A DNA stretch of 55,504 nucleotides, taken from positions 1 to 55,504 of the forward strand of contig JADKBB010000024.1 in NCBI GenBank assembly GCA_016715195.1, given 5' to 3'. This document shows, piece by piece, positions 43,599 through 52,277 of the stretch. Source of the DNA: Candidatus Villigracilis proximus. GTDB taxonomy: Bacteria; Chloroflexota; Anaerolineae; Anaerolineales; Villigracilaceae. The notes beneath the pieces are model-generated. The model worked only from the letters and a program-made list of their open reading frames with translations. It searched no databases and was not told the DNA's origin. Position 1 is the first letter of the stretch; each line of letters starts with the position of its first letter. Both the position numbers and the translations under genes were made by a program.

Positions 43599-45173
43599 TT
43601 ATTTTACAAGGGTGCGGATCTGCTCGTGCATATAAAGCGGAAGATAGTAATGGCCGCCCGCGTTCTTGCCGCTCGAGCCGGAGCCTTTCCAGCCGCCGAA
43701 GGGTTGGAAGCCGGGCCATGCGCCGGTTGTTGCGCCTTGTGGACGATTGGCATAAGTAACGCCCGCTTCGATGTGATCGAAGAACCAGTCGGTTTCTTCG
43801 GGGGAGCCGTAGAAACCAGCAGTGAGACCGTAGTTGACATCATTGGCGATTGCCATGGCTTCGTCCATGCTGCTGACTTTGCCGATGGTGGTAATGGGCA
43901 GGAACATTTCTTCCTTCCATAAGCGATGACTGAAGGGCAGGTCGGTGACGAAGGTGTTTTCGCAGAAGTAGCCTTTATCAAACATGCCGCCGGTCTTTAC
44001 GTTACCGCCGATCAGGAATTTGCCGCCACCCTGGCTGATCTCTGCGCAGAAGTTCTTGAAATCAGTGTAGGATGAATTGTTGACGACAGGGCCGTTGTAG
44101 GTGTTGCGATCTGTGGGATCGCCGAGGACTAATTTTGAGGCAGCGTCTTTCAAACGGCCGACCAGGTCATCGTAAACAGAATCAGCTACCAGTACGCGTG
44201 AAGCGGCGGAGCATTTTTGTCCCTGTAAACCAAAGGCCGAGCGGATAATTCCGATGGTGGCGCGTTCCAGATCCGCATTCTTTGAGACGATAACGGGGTT
44301 TTTTCCGCCAAGTTCCAAAATGATCGGACGCACATAATCGCGCTTGCCATAATCTTGAAACATCTTCATACCAACGCCGAAGGAACCGGTAAAGGTTACG
44401 CCGTCCACTTCGGGGCTGTCGACGAGTGCCTGACCGAGCGTGGAGCCGGGGCCGGTGACGAAGTTTAGTACGCCGTCGGGAATGCCTGCATCACGGAAAC
44501 AATCGATCAACAAACGCACGATCCAGGCGGTGTCTGTGGCGGGTTTGACTACCACGGTGTTACCTGCAACCAGCGCCGCGCCCATGGGGCCGCCAGTGAG
44601 AGCGAAGGGGAAGTTGAATGGAGAAACAACCAGCCATACGCCGTAAGGACGAAGGACGGAGACGTTGCTGGCGTCGTAGCCAACCAGCGGATCTTTGCCC
44701 ATTTCGACCACGTAGCCGTTGTTCTTTTCCATTTGATAGCAGGAGTAATAAATCAGATCGGCAGTTTCCTGCACATCGCCCAAAGATTCCATGCGGTTCT
44801 TGCCGACTTCCATTGCCATGGCTGCGCCTAATTCAAAAATGCGTTGTTCAATTAAGGAAGCGCCTTTGCGGATGATTTCTACCCGTTTTTGCCATGGAGT
44901 GCGGCTCCAACCTGGAAACGCCTTGCGTGCCGCTTCCATTGCATCCTGGGCGTGTTTGGCATTGCCTTTTTGCATTTTTGCCAACACCCAATCTGTGTTG
45001 ACCGGAGAGTGGTCGTCAAATTTATCGTCGGCCAGCACTTCTTTGCCGTTGATAAACATGCCATGTTCCTTGCCCATATTCTGCTTGAGTTTTTCCACGG
45101 CTTTATCAAAGCCGACGTGAAGCTCTTCGGGTGGATTAAACATGGTGGCATATGTAAGTTTGAAATCTGACAT
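43599..45173 (-). CDS. pruA: 1-pyrroline-5-carboxylate dehydrogenase
   Basis: A 524-residue aldehyde dehydrogenase of the RocA/PruA type, converting glutamate semialdehyde (pyrroline-5-carboxylate) to glutamate with NAD+. Catalytic Cys321 in GLQGQKCSAASR, the Glu-containing ILELGGKNPVIV, the SPFNFPFALTGGP segment and C-terminal PFGGWKGSGSSGKNAGG are as in that family; the length and MFINGKEVLADDKFDDHSPV start also match. Proline dehydrogenase is not in the window. It is intact and ends at a strong terminator. Confidence 0.93.
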   Translation of the reverse strand: MSDFKLTYATMFNPPEELHVGFDKAVEKLKQNMGKEHGMFINGKEVLADDKFDDHSPVNTDWVLAKMQKGNAKHAQDAMEAARKAFPGWSRTPWQKRVEIIRKGASLIEQRIFELGAAMAMEVGKNRMESLGDVQETADLIYYSCYQMEKNNGYVVEMGKDPLVGYDASNVSVLRPYGVWLVVSPFNFPFALTGGPMGAALVAGNTVVVKPATDTAWIVRLLIDCFRDAGIPDGVLNFVTGPGSTLGQALVDSPEVDGVTFTGSFGVGMKMFQDYGKRDYVRPIILELGGKNPVIVSKNADLERATIGIIRSAFGLQGQKCSAASRVLVADSVYDDLVGRLKDAASKLVLGDPTDRNTYNGPVVNNSSYTDFKNFCAEISQGGGKFLIGGNVKTGGMFDKGYFCENTFVTDLPFSHRLWKEEMFLPITTIGKVSSMDEAMAIANDVNYGLTAGFYGSPEETDWFFDHIEAGVTYANRPQGATTGAWPGFQPFGGWKGSGSSGKNAGGHYYLPLYMHEQIRTLVK

Positions 45174-45400
45174 GGGAGTCTCCTTGGTAGTTACAAAGTT
45201 TTGTAGTTGAATGGTTGTCCTGTGAAACTACTGACTTAACCCAGTATAGCGTAGGATTTCACAACCGTCAAAGTAAAGCGGCTGTTTTTTGATATGACGT
45301 ACTTCCTTGTTAGAGTTTAGTGAGAATCTGTAAGAATAAGCAAAAACAGACTATCATTTCTTCAATGCTTTGTATTCCATATTTTTATAAGGAGAAAAAG

Positions 45401-45953
45401 ATGAAATCCCGCTTCACCTTCTGGACACTTCGACGTGCTCAATACGCCGCTGTGAGCCTGATTGCTGTTTTTGCAATATCTGCCTGCGCTCCGGCAGCGA
45501 CCAGCGCCCCGGTAGTACCGACAGATGCTCCTGCACAAGAGGCTGCCCCTGCCACCTCTGCGCCTGTGGATTCGGTTGTACCTACAGCGACAGAAGCTGC
45601 ACCCGTTCAGGCGGTTGCCACTTCTCGCGGCCCCAACCTTGAGGCCACCGACCCTTCCAGTGTCAGTTTGGCTTCGGGGCAGTTGCAACTGATTGAGTTT
45701 TTCCGCTTTACCTGAAGTACCTGCCGCGCAATGGCGCCCATGGTTCATGGGCTTGAAGCGGAATATTCTGGCAAGGTCAAGTTCTCCTATCTTGATGCTG
45801 ACGATCCCAATACAGATTCATTCCAACGCACACTTGGGTTTGCGTATCAACCCGAGTTGTATCTGCTGGATGGAGATGGCAACGTCCTGATGAAATTTAT
45901 CGGTTCTACAACAGAAAATCAACTAAGAAGTACCTTTAATCAATATGCAGTAA
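45401..45953 (+). CDS. Thioredoxin-like lipoprotein, candidate selenoprotein (in-frame TGA)
   Basis: The start ATG 45401 has AAGGAG 6 bases upstream; a lipobox AISAC (Cys29) and Thr/Ala/Pro linker follow. The frame reaches LIEFFRFT and meets TGA at 45713, then continues in the same frame as STCRAMAPMVHGLEAEYSG and YLDADDPNTDSFQ, a thioredoxin-fold sequence. The TGA occupies the first redox position of the CxxC (U-S-T-C, residues 105-108). A SECIS-like hairpin follows (45736-45752). The stop was probably displaced by an indel, since the frame would run past a terminator; TAA at 45951 fits in +1. If TGA is an error for TGC/TGT, the product is an ordinary CxxC lipoprotein. Redox role at the outer face is likely in both cases. 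Confidence 0.7.
45736..45752 (+). promoter_or_regulatory. SECIS-like hairpin downstream of in-frame TGA
   Basis: GCCCATG-GTT-CATGGGC is a perfect 7-bp stem with a three-base loop beginning with G. The loop begins 27 bases after the TGA. As I recall the bacterial SECIS consensus, a short G-starting apical loop 16-37 bases downstream of UGA is required, so the position and loop fit. Confidence 0.5.
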
Positions 45954-45956
45954 CCA

Positions 45957-45988
45957 AAACTGCCCATCGAAAAGATGGGCAGTTTTTG
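45957..45988 (+). terminator. Rho-independent terminator
   Basis: AAACTGCCCATC-GAAAA-GATGGGCAGTTTTTG is a strong hairpin that the open frame of the thioredoxin-like gene runs through, which indicates a displaced stop. Confidence 0.9.
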
Positions 45989-46012
45989 ATCTCTTACAAA
46001 AGTCTGTTTTTT

Positions 46013-46048
46013 TTACCACAAAGGCACAAAGTCTCAAAGACTCGAAGA
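46013..46048. repeat. Dispersed CACAAAGGCACAAAG-type repeat
   Basis: ACCACAAAGGCACAAAGTCT is a tandem of the CACAAAG unit in non-coding DNA between the terminator and the channel-like gene; related in style to the element at 11489 and to the hairpin arms at 5542. Confidence 0.45.
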
Positions 46049-46098
46049 AAAAGATGGCAGTGGTCTATTTTGTATTCCTTCATTTATAATCGCCGCCT

Positions 46099-47196
46099 AT
46101 GGAAATCTTCATTGAAATTTCAGTTTTTATCTTTGGCCTTGTCATTGTGGTCATGACCATTTTTTCGGCACTTTCCACTTTTGTATTGACTCGCGCCGCG
46201 CGCAGTCAGTTGAATCGGGTGGTGTTTGGTCTCATGCGCCGCATCTTTGATTTTATTCTGCGCTTTACGAATACGTATGAGCAGCGCGATCAGATCATGG
46301 CCTATTATTCACCGATCAGTTTGATTATGCTGGTGCCTGTTTGGTACGCGCTCATTATGCTGGGATATGCTGCCATGTATTGGTCGCTGGACGTAGGGGA
46401 CTGGTTCGCCGACATCCGCTACAGCGGTTCATCCCTGCTGACGCTTGGTTTTGCCACTTCTGAGAATCCCTTTGTGACCATACTGTCTTTTTCAGAAGCC
46501 TTGATCGGTTTGATTCTGGTGGCTTTGCTCATGGCCTATTTGCCGACCATGTACGCCGCCTTTTCACGGCGCGAACAGGCTGTCAGTATGTTGGAAGTGC
46601 GCGCCGGGAATCCGCCGTCTGCGTTGGAAATGCTCCTGCGGTTTAATCGCATTCACGGTTTGGACAAACTCAATGAGTATTGGAAAACATGGGAAATATG
46701 GTTTGCAGATATCGAAGAGAGTCACACCACTTTGCCTGCGCTGGTTTTCTTCCGTTCGCCGCGCTCTGATAACTCGTGGATCACTGCTGCGGGTGCAGTG
46801 CTGGACGCCGCCGCCATCACAGTTTCAGCTGTGGATATTCCTGCGGATGTCTCGGCCTCATTAAGCATTCGCGCCGGATATCTTGCCTTGCGGCGCATCG
46901 CTGATTATTTTGATATTCCTAATCCGCAGAATCCCAGATATCCAAACGACCCGATCAGTATTAAGCGTGAAGAGTTTGATGAGCTATTATCCAAATTGGA
47001 AGCGGCAGGTGTGCCATTAAAAGCAGACCGTGAAAAAGCGTGGCTTGATTTTGCCGGTTGGCGAGTCAACTATGATCGGGTCTTGCTGGTACTTTGCAAA
47101 CTGGTCATGGCTCCCCAGGCGCCCTGGTCCAGTGATCGCGTGCAAAGATTCAAAATGCCCCCGATGTTCATCTTCAAAAAGAAACACAAAGCTTAA
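46099..47196 (+). CDS. Membrane protein with ion-channel-like pore segment
   Basis: A 365-residue protein with an N-terminal anchor (ISVFIFGLVIVVMTIFSALS), two helices around SLIMLVPVWYALIMLGYAAM, and a pore-like loop GSSLLTLGFATS followed by a helix (ALIGLILVALLMAYLPTMYAA). The TLGF core resembles K+-channel selectivity segments (TxGY/F), so an ion-channel-2-like role is plausible. The C-terminal ~190 residues are soluble and helical, perhaps a regulatory domain. The ATG at 46099 has no strong SD. It converges on the MFS gene across a terminator. Confidence 0.7.
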   Translation: MEIFIEISVFIFGLVIVVMTIFSALSTFVLTRAARSQLNRVVFGLMRRIFDFILRFTNTYEQRDQIMAYYSPISLIMLVPVWYALIMLGYAAMYWSLDVGDWFADIRYSGSSLLTLGFATSENPFVTILSFSEALIGLILVALLMAYLPTMYAAFSRREQAVSMLEVRAGNPPSALEMLLRFNRIHGLDKLNEYWKTWEIWFADIEESHTTLPALVFFRSPRSDNSWITAAGAVLDAAAITVSAVDIPADVSASLSIRAGYLALRRIADYFDIPNPQNPRYPNDPISIKREEFDELLSKLEAAGVPLKADREKAWLDFAGWRVNYDRVLLVLCKLVMAPQAPWSSDRVQRFKMPPMFIFKKKHKA

Positions 47197-47210
47197 ACAA
47201 ACATGACACA

Positions 47211-47306
47211 TCCCAAATTTAATTTGGGACGCTGACCGCTTCGCGCGCAGATAAACGCTGATTTTTCGCTTTTGTCAGCGTGAGTCAGCGTTTATCTGCG
47301 TCCCAT
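47211..47306. repeat. Palindromic repeat pair
   Basis: TCCCAAATTTAATTTGGGA (47211-47229) abuts a second palindrome with arms CAGATAAACGCTGA and TCAGCGTTTATCTG and outer GGGACGC/GCGTCCC. The second resembles the core of copy B at 38580, so both belong to one dispersed REP-like family. Confidence 0.65.
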
Positions 47307-47321
47307 TTATTCTTAAAAACG

Positions 47322-47357
47322 AACTCACCCTCGAAACCTTAATTTCGGGGTGAGTCA
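47322..47357. terminator. Bidirectional terminator
   Basis: ACTCACCCTCGAAA / TTTCGGGGTGAGT stem between the convergent channel-like and MFS genes, without a long U-run. Confidence 0.6.
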
Positions 47358-47433
47358 TATTTCCTGTTCACTACTAACTTTTTACTTCCCACTTTTTACT
47401 TATTACTCAGTACTTATTATTACTCATCACTTC

Positions 47434-48799
47434 TCAAGCATTCCCATCGTAATTTCTCGCATCTTTAATGGCCTTGGTCACATTCACAAATGGAAGCAGG
47501 ATCAATCCCATCACGAAGAAGAAGATCAACGAAAGGATCGCAATGCGCAAATTGCCGAACATTTGATTTGCAAGGCCGAATACCAAAGGCCCGATCCATG
47601 AGGTGCCGCGTTCGCTGATCTCATAGAAAGAGAAGAATTCAGCTTCTTTGCCGTTCGGGATCATCTGTGCGAACAAACTTCGGCTGATGGCTTGCGAACC
47701 GCCCATTACCAGCGCAATGAAAATTCCAAGTATAAAGAACTGCGCGGTTGCGGTCGGACCTTTTAATCCGCCGTAGGCATAAATCACCACGCCCGCCCAG
47801 ATCACCAAACTGACGACCACAGATTGCTTCGCGCCGATCCAGCCGGCAAGTTTGCCCCAAAATAAAGCTCCGAAGAACGCCACGAATTGGATCATCAAAA
47901 TAACGGCGATCAATGTTGATTGTTCAAGTTCCAGCCCGCCCTGAATCAGAGGCGCGGCGGCAAATGTCGAAGCCACAGCGATCACTGTCTGAATTCCATC
48001 GTTATATAAAAAGTAAGCGATCAGGAATTTGAGAGTTTCAGGGAAATGTTTTACTTCGCTAAATGTTTTGCGAAGCTGCTTAAAACCAATGCTGACATAA
48101 GTATCCCCGGCAGGCAGTTGACGCGCCGCGTGACGCGGACGCAAGCGGCTCCACGTCAGGAAGGAAAATCCAAGCCACCAAATTCCTGCGGAAGCAAGAT
48201 TGATACGTATAGCCAGCTCACTCGGCACGCCGAGGTCTTCGCTAAACGTAAAGAAAGCCAGATTGAGCGCCAGCAAAATTCCGCCGCCCATGTAACCCAT
48301 CGCCCAGCCATACGAAGAGACACGGTCTCTTTCATCTTCACTTGCAATATCGGGCAAATAGGCATTGTAGAAAACCATCGCCGCACCAAATGCCAGATTG
48401 GCGACCACAAACAAAACGCCGCCCAGCCACCATAATCCGCCGGTGACGAGGAACATCAAGATCGTTGCCAATGCGCCAATGGTCGCAAAGATCTGCATCA
48501 TGGTTTTTCGCAGATGAGAATAATCTGCGATCGCGCCCAAAATGGGCAGGAACAAAACCTGCATACCCACAGAAAATGAAATACAGTAAGGCAGGAAGGA
48601 ATCAGGCGCAACGGGAATTCCCAAAAAATGAAACGGTATCCGTACCTGCTGCTTCTGCCGCTGTGCGCGCCAATGAAGCTACGTATGGCCCTAAAAATAC
48701 CGTGCCAATTGTCGTGCTGAAGGCTGAGTTTGCCCAGTCGTACATCGCCCAGCCGAAGATCTCTTTTCTATCGTTCATCATTGCTGTGTCTTTTGCCAT
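47434..48799 (-). CDS. MFS transporter, UMF1/Atg22-like (frameshifted)
   Basis: A ~450-residue major facilitator of the UMF1 family. The start at 48799 (AKDTAMMNDRKEIFGWAMYD) has GGAGG 5 bases upstream; FGWAMYDWANSAFSTTIGTV is diagnostic for the family. The open frame breaks near 48610-48625 (VSFFG, then IPVAPDSFLPYCI), where one base is missing or added. About 12 helices follow, with LPILGAIADYSHLRKT (loop 2-3 motif) and GGSQAISRSLFAQMIP. Substrate unknown, possibly amino acids. It is divergent from ffh and single. Confidence 0.85.
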
Positions 48800-48884
48800 A
48801 CATCCTCCAAACCTGAAATTGGTTATTATAGAGACAACACAAGGCAGTATAAGTAGTTTCGGCTGCAATGTAAAGAAATTGTTA

Positions 48885-48913
48885 TTGTCTCAATTGGATG
48901 GGCGTGCTATCAT
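48885..48913 (+). promoter_or_regulatory. Promoter of ffh
   Basis: TTGTCT (48885-48890), 17-base spacer, TATCAT (48908-48913). It lies ~90 bases upstream of ffh and on the plus strand. Confidence 0.55.
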
Positions 48914-49011
48914 TGGCGCCTGTGCGGCTTATTTGGATGAAGACCCCGAATCCTTCGCACCCTAACCTGATTCTACTTAATAAGCATTATCCATGCTGGA
49001 GCATTTAACCC

Positions 49012-50343
49012 ATGTTTGAAACCCTCACTGGAAGACTCAACACGATCTTTGACGGATTCCGCCGCCGCGGCAAACTCTCTGAAGCGGATGTAGATGCCGC
49101 CATGCGTGAAGTGCGCCTCGCGCTGCTCGAAGCCGATGTGCATTTTAGCGTGGTCAAAACCTTCATCGCCCGTGTGCGTGAACGCGCGGTGGGTTCAGAA
49201 GTATCGAAGGCATTAAATCCCGGCCAGCAAGTGATCAAGATCGTCAACGACGAATTGATCGCATCGCTCGGCGAACCCGTTGGATTAAATCTCACCGGCC
49301 CGAAACCGCGCGTGATCATGATGGTCGGTTTGCAGGGCGCTGGTAAAACAACCGCCTCCGGCAAACTTGCACGACTCATGAAAGCAAAAGGCGAGCGCAT
49401 TCTGCTGGTGGCAGGTGACCCGTATCGTCCCGCCGCTGTAAAACAATTGCAGCAACTCGGCGAACGCCTCGATGTTGAAGTTGAAACTGACCCGACACTG
49501 ACTCCGCCGCAACTTGCGAAGCGTGCTCTCGATAAAGCTGAAAAGGGTGGATTCAGTCTGGTGATCGTGGATACAGCCGGTCGGTCGCAGTTGGATGCGG
49601 GTCTGATGGATGAGTTAAAAGCCATCGCCGCGAACGTCAACCCAGTCGATATCCTGCTCGTAGTCGATTCCATGATCGGTCAGGAAGCCTTGAACATCGC
49701 GCAAGGTTTCAAAGAGGCCATCAATTTAACAGGCCTCATCCTCACCAAAATGGATGGCGACTCACGCGGCGGCGCTGCGATCTCGATCCGCTCGGTGACG
49801 GGCATCCCGATCAAATTTATCGGTACCGGTGAAAAACTCGACGCGCTTGAAACGTATGATCCCTCGCGTTTGTCTTCCCGCATTTTGGGCATGGGCGATA
49901 TGATCGGCCTGATCGAAAAAGCCGAAGCTGCCTATGGCGAGCAGGACATGGAGAAGCAAGCCAAGCAGGCGCAAAAAATGATGAAGGGACAATTCTCTTT
50001 GGAGGATTGGCTCGACCAAATGAAACAAATGAAGAAGATGGGTCCGCTCTCTCAAATTATGGAAATGCTCCCCGGTCAAATGGGACAGGCCGCCCGTGGC
50101 ATTGATCCGGCTCTTGTTGAAAGTTCATTCAAACAATCTGAAGCCATCATTTATTCAATGACATTGAAAGAACGCCGCGATCCTGATATTTTAAATGCCT
50201 CGCGCAGAAGGCGCATCGCTGCCGGCTGCGGCATGGATGTGCAGGATGTGAACCGTCTCATCAAGCAATTCCGCGAAGCCCAGAAGATGATGAAGATGTT
50301 CCAAAAGACAGGCGGCAAGGGAATGGGGAAACTGTTTGGGTAA
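49012..50343 (+). CDS. ffh: Signal recognition particle protein Ffh
   Basis: The 443-residue protein is Ffh (SRP54), the GTPase that binds signal peptides and SRP RNA and targets ribosomes to the membrane. The N-domain starts MFETLTGRLNTIFDGFR; the G-domain has GLQGAGKTT (~105), AGDPYRPAAVKQL, VDTAGRSQLD, LTKMDGDSRGGAA and GTGEKLDALE. The M-domain from ~320 is methionine-rich (QMKQMKKMGPLSQIMEMLPG) and holds the RNA-binding SRRRRIAAGCG. It is intact, has its own promoter and terminator, and ends MGKLFG. Confidence 0.97.
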   Translation: MFETLTGRLNTIFDGFRRRGKLSEADVDAAMREVRLALLEADVHFSVVKTFIARVRERAVGSEVSKALNPGQQVIKIVNDELIASLGEPVGLNLTGPKPRVIMMVGLQGAGKTTASGKLARLMKAKGERILLVAGDPYRPAAVKQLQQLGERLDVEVETDPTLTPPQLAKRALDKAEKGGFSLVIVDTAGRSQLDAGLMDELKAIAANVNPVDILLVVDSMIGQEALNIAQGFKEAINLTGLILTKMDGDSRGGAAISIRSVTGIPIKFIGTGEKLDALETYDPSRLSSRILGMGDMIGLIEKAEAAYGEQDMEKQAKQAQKMMKGQFSLEDWLDQMKQMKKMGPLSQIMEMLPGQMGQAARGIDPALVESSFKQSEAIIYSMTLKERRDPDILNASRRRRIAAGCGMDVQDVNRLIKQFREAQKMMKMFQKTGGKGMGKLFG

Positions 50344-50372
50344 GTGATTGTGTATTTAGCTTCAAGTGATGA

Positions 50373-50414
50373 AAAAAGTGAATTGCACTGTTTAAGCGCA
50401 ATTCACTTTTTATT
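50373..50414. terminator. Bidirectional terminator
   Basis: AAAAGTGAATTGC / GCAATTCACTTTTT is a 13-bp stem with A/T runs between the convergent ffh and GNAT genes. Confidence 0.9.
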
Positions 50415-50416
50415 AG

Positions 50417-50884
50417 TCATACAAGTTTCAAAATAAGTTCTTCGATCTTCATGCCGTTTTCTTCTGCAAACTTATCTTCGCCTGCAATGACGAATCCACA
50501 TTTCTGCAATACCCGCTGAGACCCGATATTATGCTTTACAACATGCGCAAACAGCGGACGTATTTTTACAATATCTAAGAATTCTGCAAGTGCCTTTGTC
50601 GCGATGCCTTTACCCCAGAATTCTTTTCCGAGCCAATACCCAACTTCCCATTTATCAGATTGCTCCCAGCTCAAAATATTGCCAGCTACATGCCCGTCAA
50701 AGAGAATGGTTTTTATGATTCCATTTTTATTAACCATGATCTTTGACCAATGTGCCATAAATGCCTCCCGCGTTCTGGATGGAAAGGCGGCCATTTGTGT
50801 TGCTTCTGGAACTAATTGCTGCTCGTAGAATATCGGCAGATCTGCTTCGGTCACAGCGCGTAATATAACATTATTTTTCGTCAT
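50417..50884 (-). CDS. GNAT N-acetyltransferase
   Basis: A 155-residue GNAT protein: VILRAVTEADLPIFYEQQL, then the acetyl-CoA loop in WEVGYWLGKEFWGKGIATKAL, followed by HNIGSQRVLQKCGFVIAGED. The substrate may be a small amine or a protein N-terminus. It is distinct from the RimJ/L-like gene at 28137 but of the same broad fold. It is single, between ffh and the LLM gene. Confidence 0.85.
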   Translation of the reverse strand: MTKNNVILRAVTEADLPIFYEQQLVPEATQMAAFPSRTREAFMAHWSKIMVNKNGIIKTILFDGHVAGNILSWEQSDKWEVGYWLGKEFWGKGIATKALAEFLDIVKIRPLFAHVVKHNIGSQRVLQKCGFVIAGEDKFAEENGMKIEELILKLV

Positions 50885-51008
50885 AAGTTTCTCCGTAAAT
50901 TGGGTGTGCGCGGATTTTCAATCCGCTAATTTTACATGACGGTACGCTTGTATGTTTTACGGGGAACGCGTCGTCTGATGGATTACTAAATTAAAGAGGA
51001 AAATTAAT

Positions 51009-52073
51009 ATGACAGATTCCATTAAAAATAAGAAACCTTTTGAAGTTGGCATTTATTCCTTCGTGGAATTAACCCCGGATCCCACTACGGGACAGCTGCT
51101 CGACCCGACCCAGCGCATGAGCAATCTGATGGAGACCATCGAACTGGCCGATCAGGTTGGCCTGGATGCCTTTGCTCTTGGCGAACATCACCGCCCCGAT
51201 TTTATTTCGTCTTCACCGGTCACCATTCTGGCCGCCGCCGCCGCGCGGACAAAGTCCATTCGGCTGAGTACCGCCGTGACCGTTCTAAGCTCCGATGACC
51301 CTGTGCGCGTCTTTCAAGATTTTGCCACCCTCGATCTATTGTCCAAAGGCCGGGCTGAGATCATGGCGGGGCGCGGTTCCTTTATTGAATCATTTCCGCT
51401 CTTCGGCTATGACTTAAATGACTACAATGAATTATTCTCTGAAAAACTTGAATTGCTTTTGCGATTGCGTGAATCTGAGATCGTGACCTGGTCTGGAAAG
51501 CATCGTCCTGCTTTGTTTGAGCAGGGCGTTTATCCGCGCCCGCATCAGGAAAAAATGCCGGTCTGGATCGCAGTGGGCGGCACGCCCGAGTCTGTCATCC
51601 GCGCCGGTAAGCTGGGACTTCCACTGGCGATTGCGATCATCGGTGGTATGCCCGAACAATTTGCGCCGCTGGTTGCCTTGTATCGCGAAACCGCCGAACG
51701 CGCCGGGCATGACCCCGCTAAACTTGAAGTCAGCATTAATTCTCATGGATTTATCGCAGATGATTCGATGCAAGCCGCCGATGATTACTTCCCCTCGTTT
51801 CAGCAGATGATGAACAAGATCGGGCGTGAGCGCGGCTGGTCTGGCATGACCCGTCAGCAGTTTGAAAAATCCCGCACCCTGCGCGGCTCAGACTTTGTCG
51901 GGAGTCCTGATGAGGTTATCGAAAAGATCCTCTTCCAGCATCAAATCTTTGGACACCAGCGTTTTCTAATTCAACTGGGCATCGGCACAATTCCGCACGC
52001 CAAGATGATGAAAGCCGTTGAATTGCTTGGCACAAAAGTTGCCCCCGTGGTACGCAAGGAAATTTCAGGGTAG
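51009..52073 (+). CDS. LLM-class flavin-dependent oxidoreductase
   Basis: A 354-residue bacterial-luciferase-like monooxygenase: VGIYSFVELTPDPTTGQLLD at the start, LGEHHRPDFISSSPVTILAA (substrate region), RAEIMAGRGSFIESFPLFG and MPVWIAVGGTPESVIRAG (flavin site). The family uses FMN or F420; the choice is not decidable here. AAAGAGGAAA precedes the ATG. It has no operon partner and is bounded downstream by a hairpin at 52104 (CAGCCTGG / CCAGGCTG) with no U-run. The gene has the composition of the bulk window, unlike the following AT-rich genes. Confidence 0.9.
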   Translation: MTDSIKNKKPFEVGIYSFVELTPDPTTGQLLDPTQRMSNLMETIELADQVGLDAFALGEHHRPDFISSSPVTILAAAAARTKSIRLSTAVTVLSSDDPVRVFQDFATLDLLSKGRAEIMAGRGSFIESFPLFGYDLNDYNELFSEKLELLLRLRESEIVTWSGKHRPALFEQGVYPRPHQEKMPVWIAVGGTPESVIRAGKLGLPLAIAIIGGMPEQFAPLVALYRETAERAGHDPAKLEVSINSHGFIADDSMQAADDYFPSFQQMMNKIGRERGWSGMTRQQFEKSRTLRGSDFVGSPDEVIEKILFQHQIFGHQRFLIQLGIGTIPHAKMMKAVELLGTKVAPVVRKEISG

Positions 52074-52103
52074 AGATGGATACCACTGGATATATGTGGA
52101 AAT

Positions 52104-52123
52104 CAGCCTGGAAAGCCAGGCTG
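52104..52123. other. Small hairpin after the LLM gene
   Basis: CAGCCTGG-AAAG-CCAGGCTG is a perfect 8-bp stem followed by TAATG; no clear terminator tail. It lies in the gap before the accessory segment. Confidence 0.4.
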
Positions 52124-52277
52124 TAATGTATAGGCGTAAGATTTGAATACTGAAAAAACCCCCCATTACATATCTAAATATTCTTAACTTTTTTCTCGTA
52201 CATTTTCCTTCAACAGAGTTCCTTTATAAGCCGTGCAAATGTGGAACTCAGTCCACGCTTTATTGGGCAGCTTTTTC

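Noticed and set aside
43533..45170. Long antisense frames opposite pruA (e.g. 43533-43922 and 44889-45170)
   Set aside because: They lie wholly opposite a conserved gene and carry no recognised domain.
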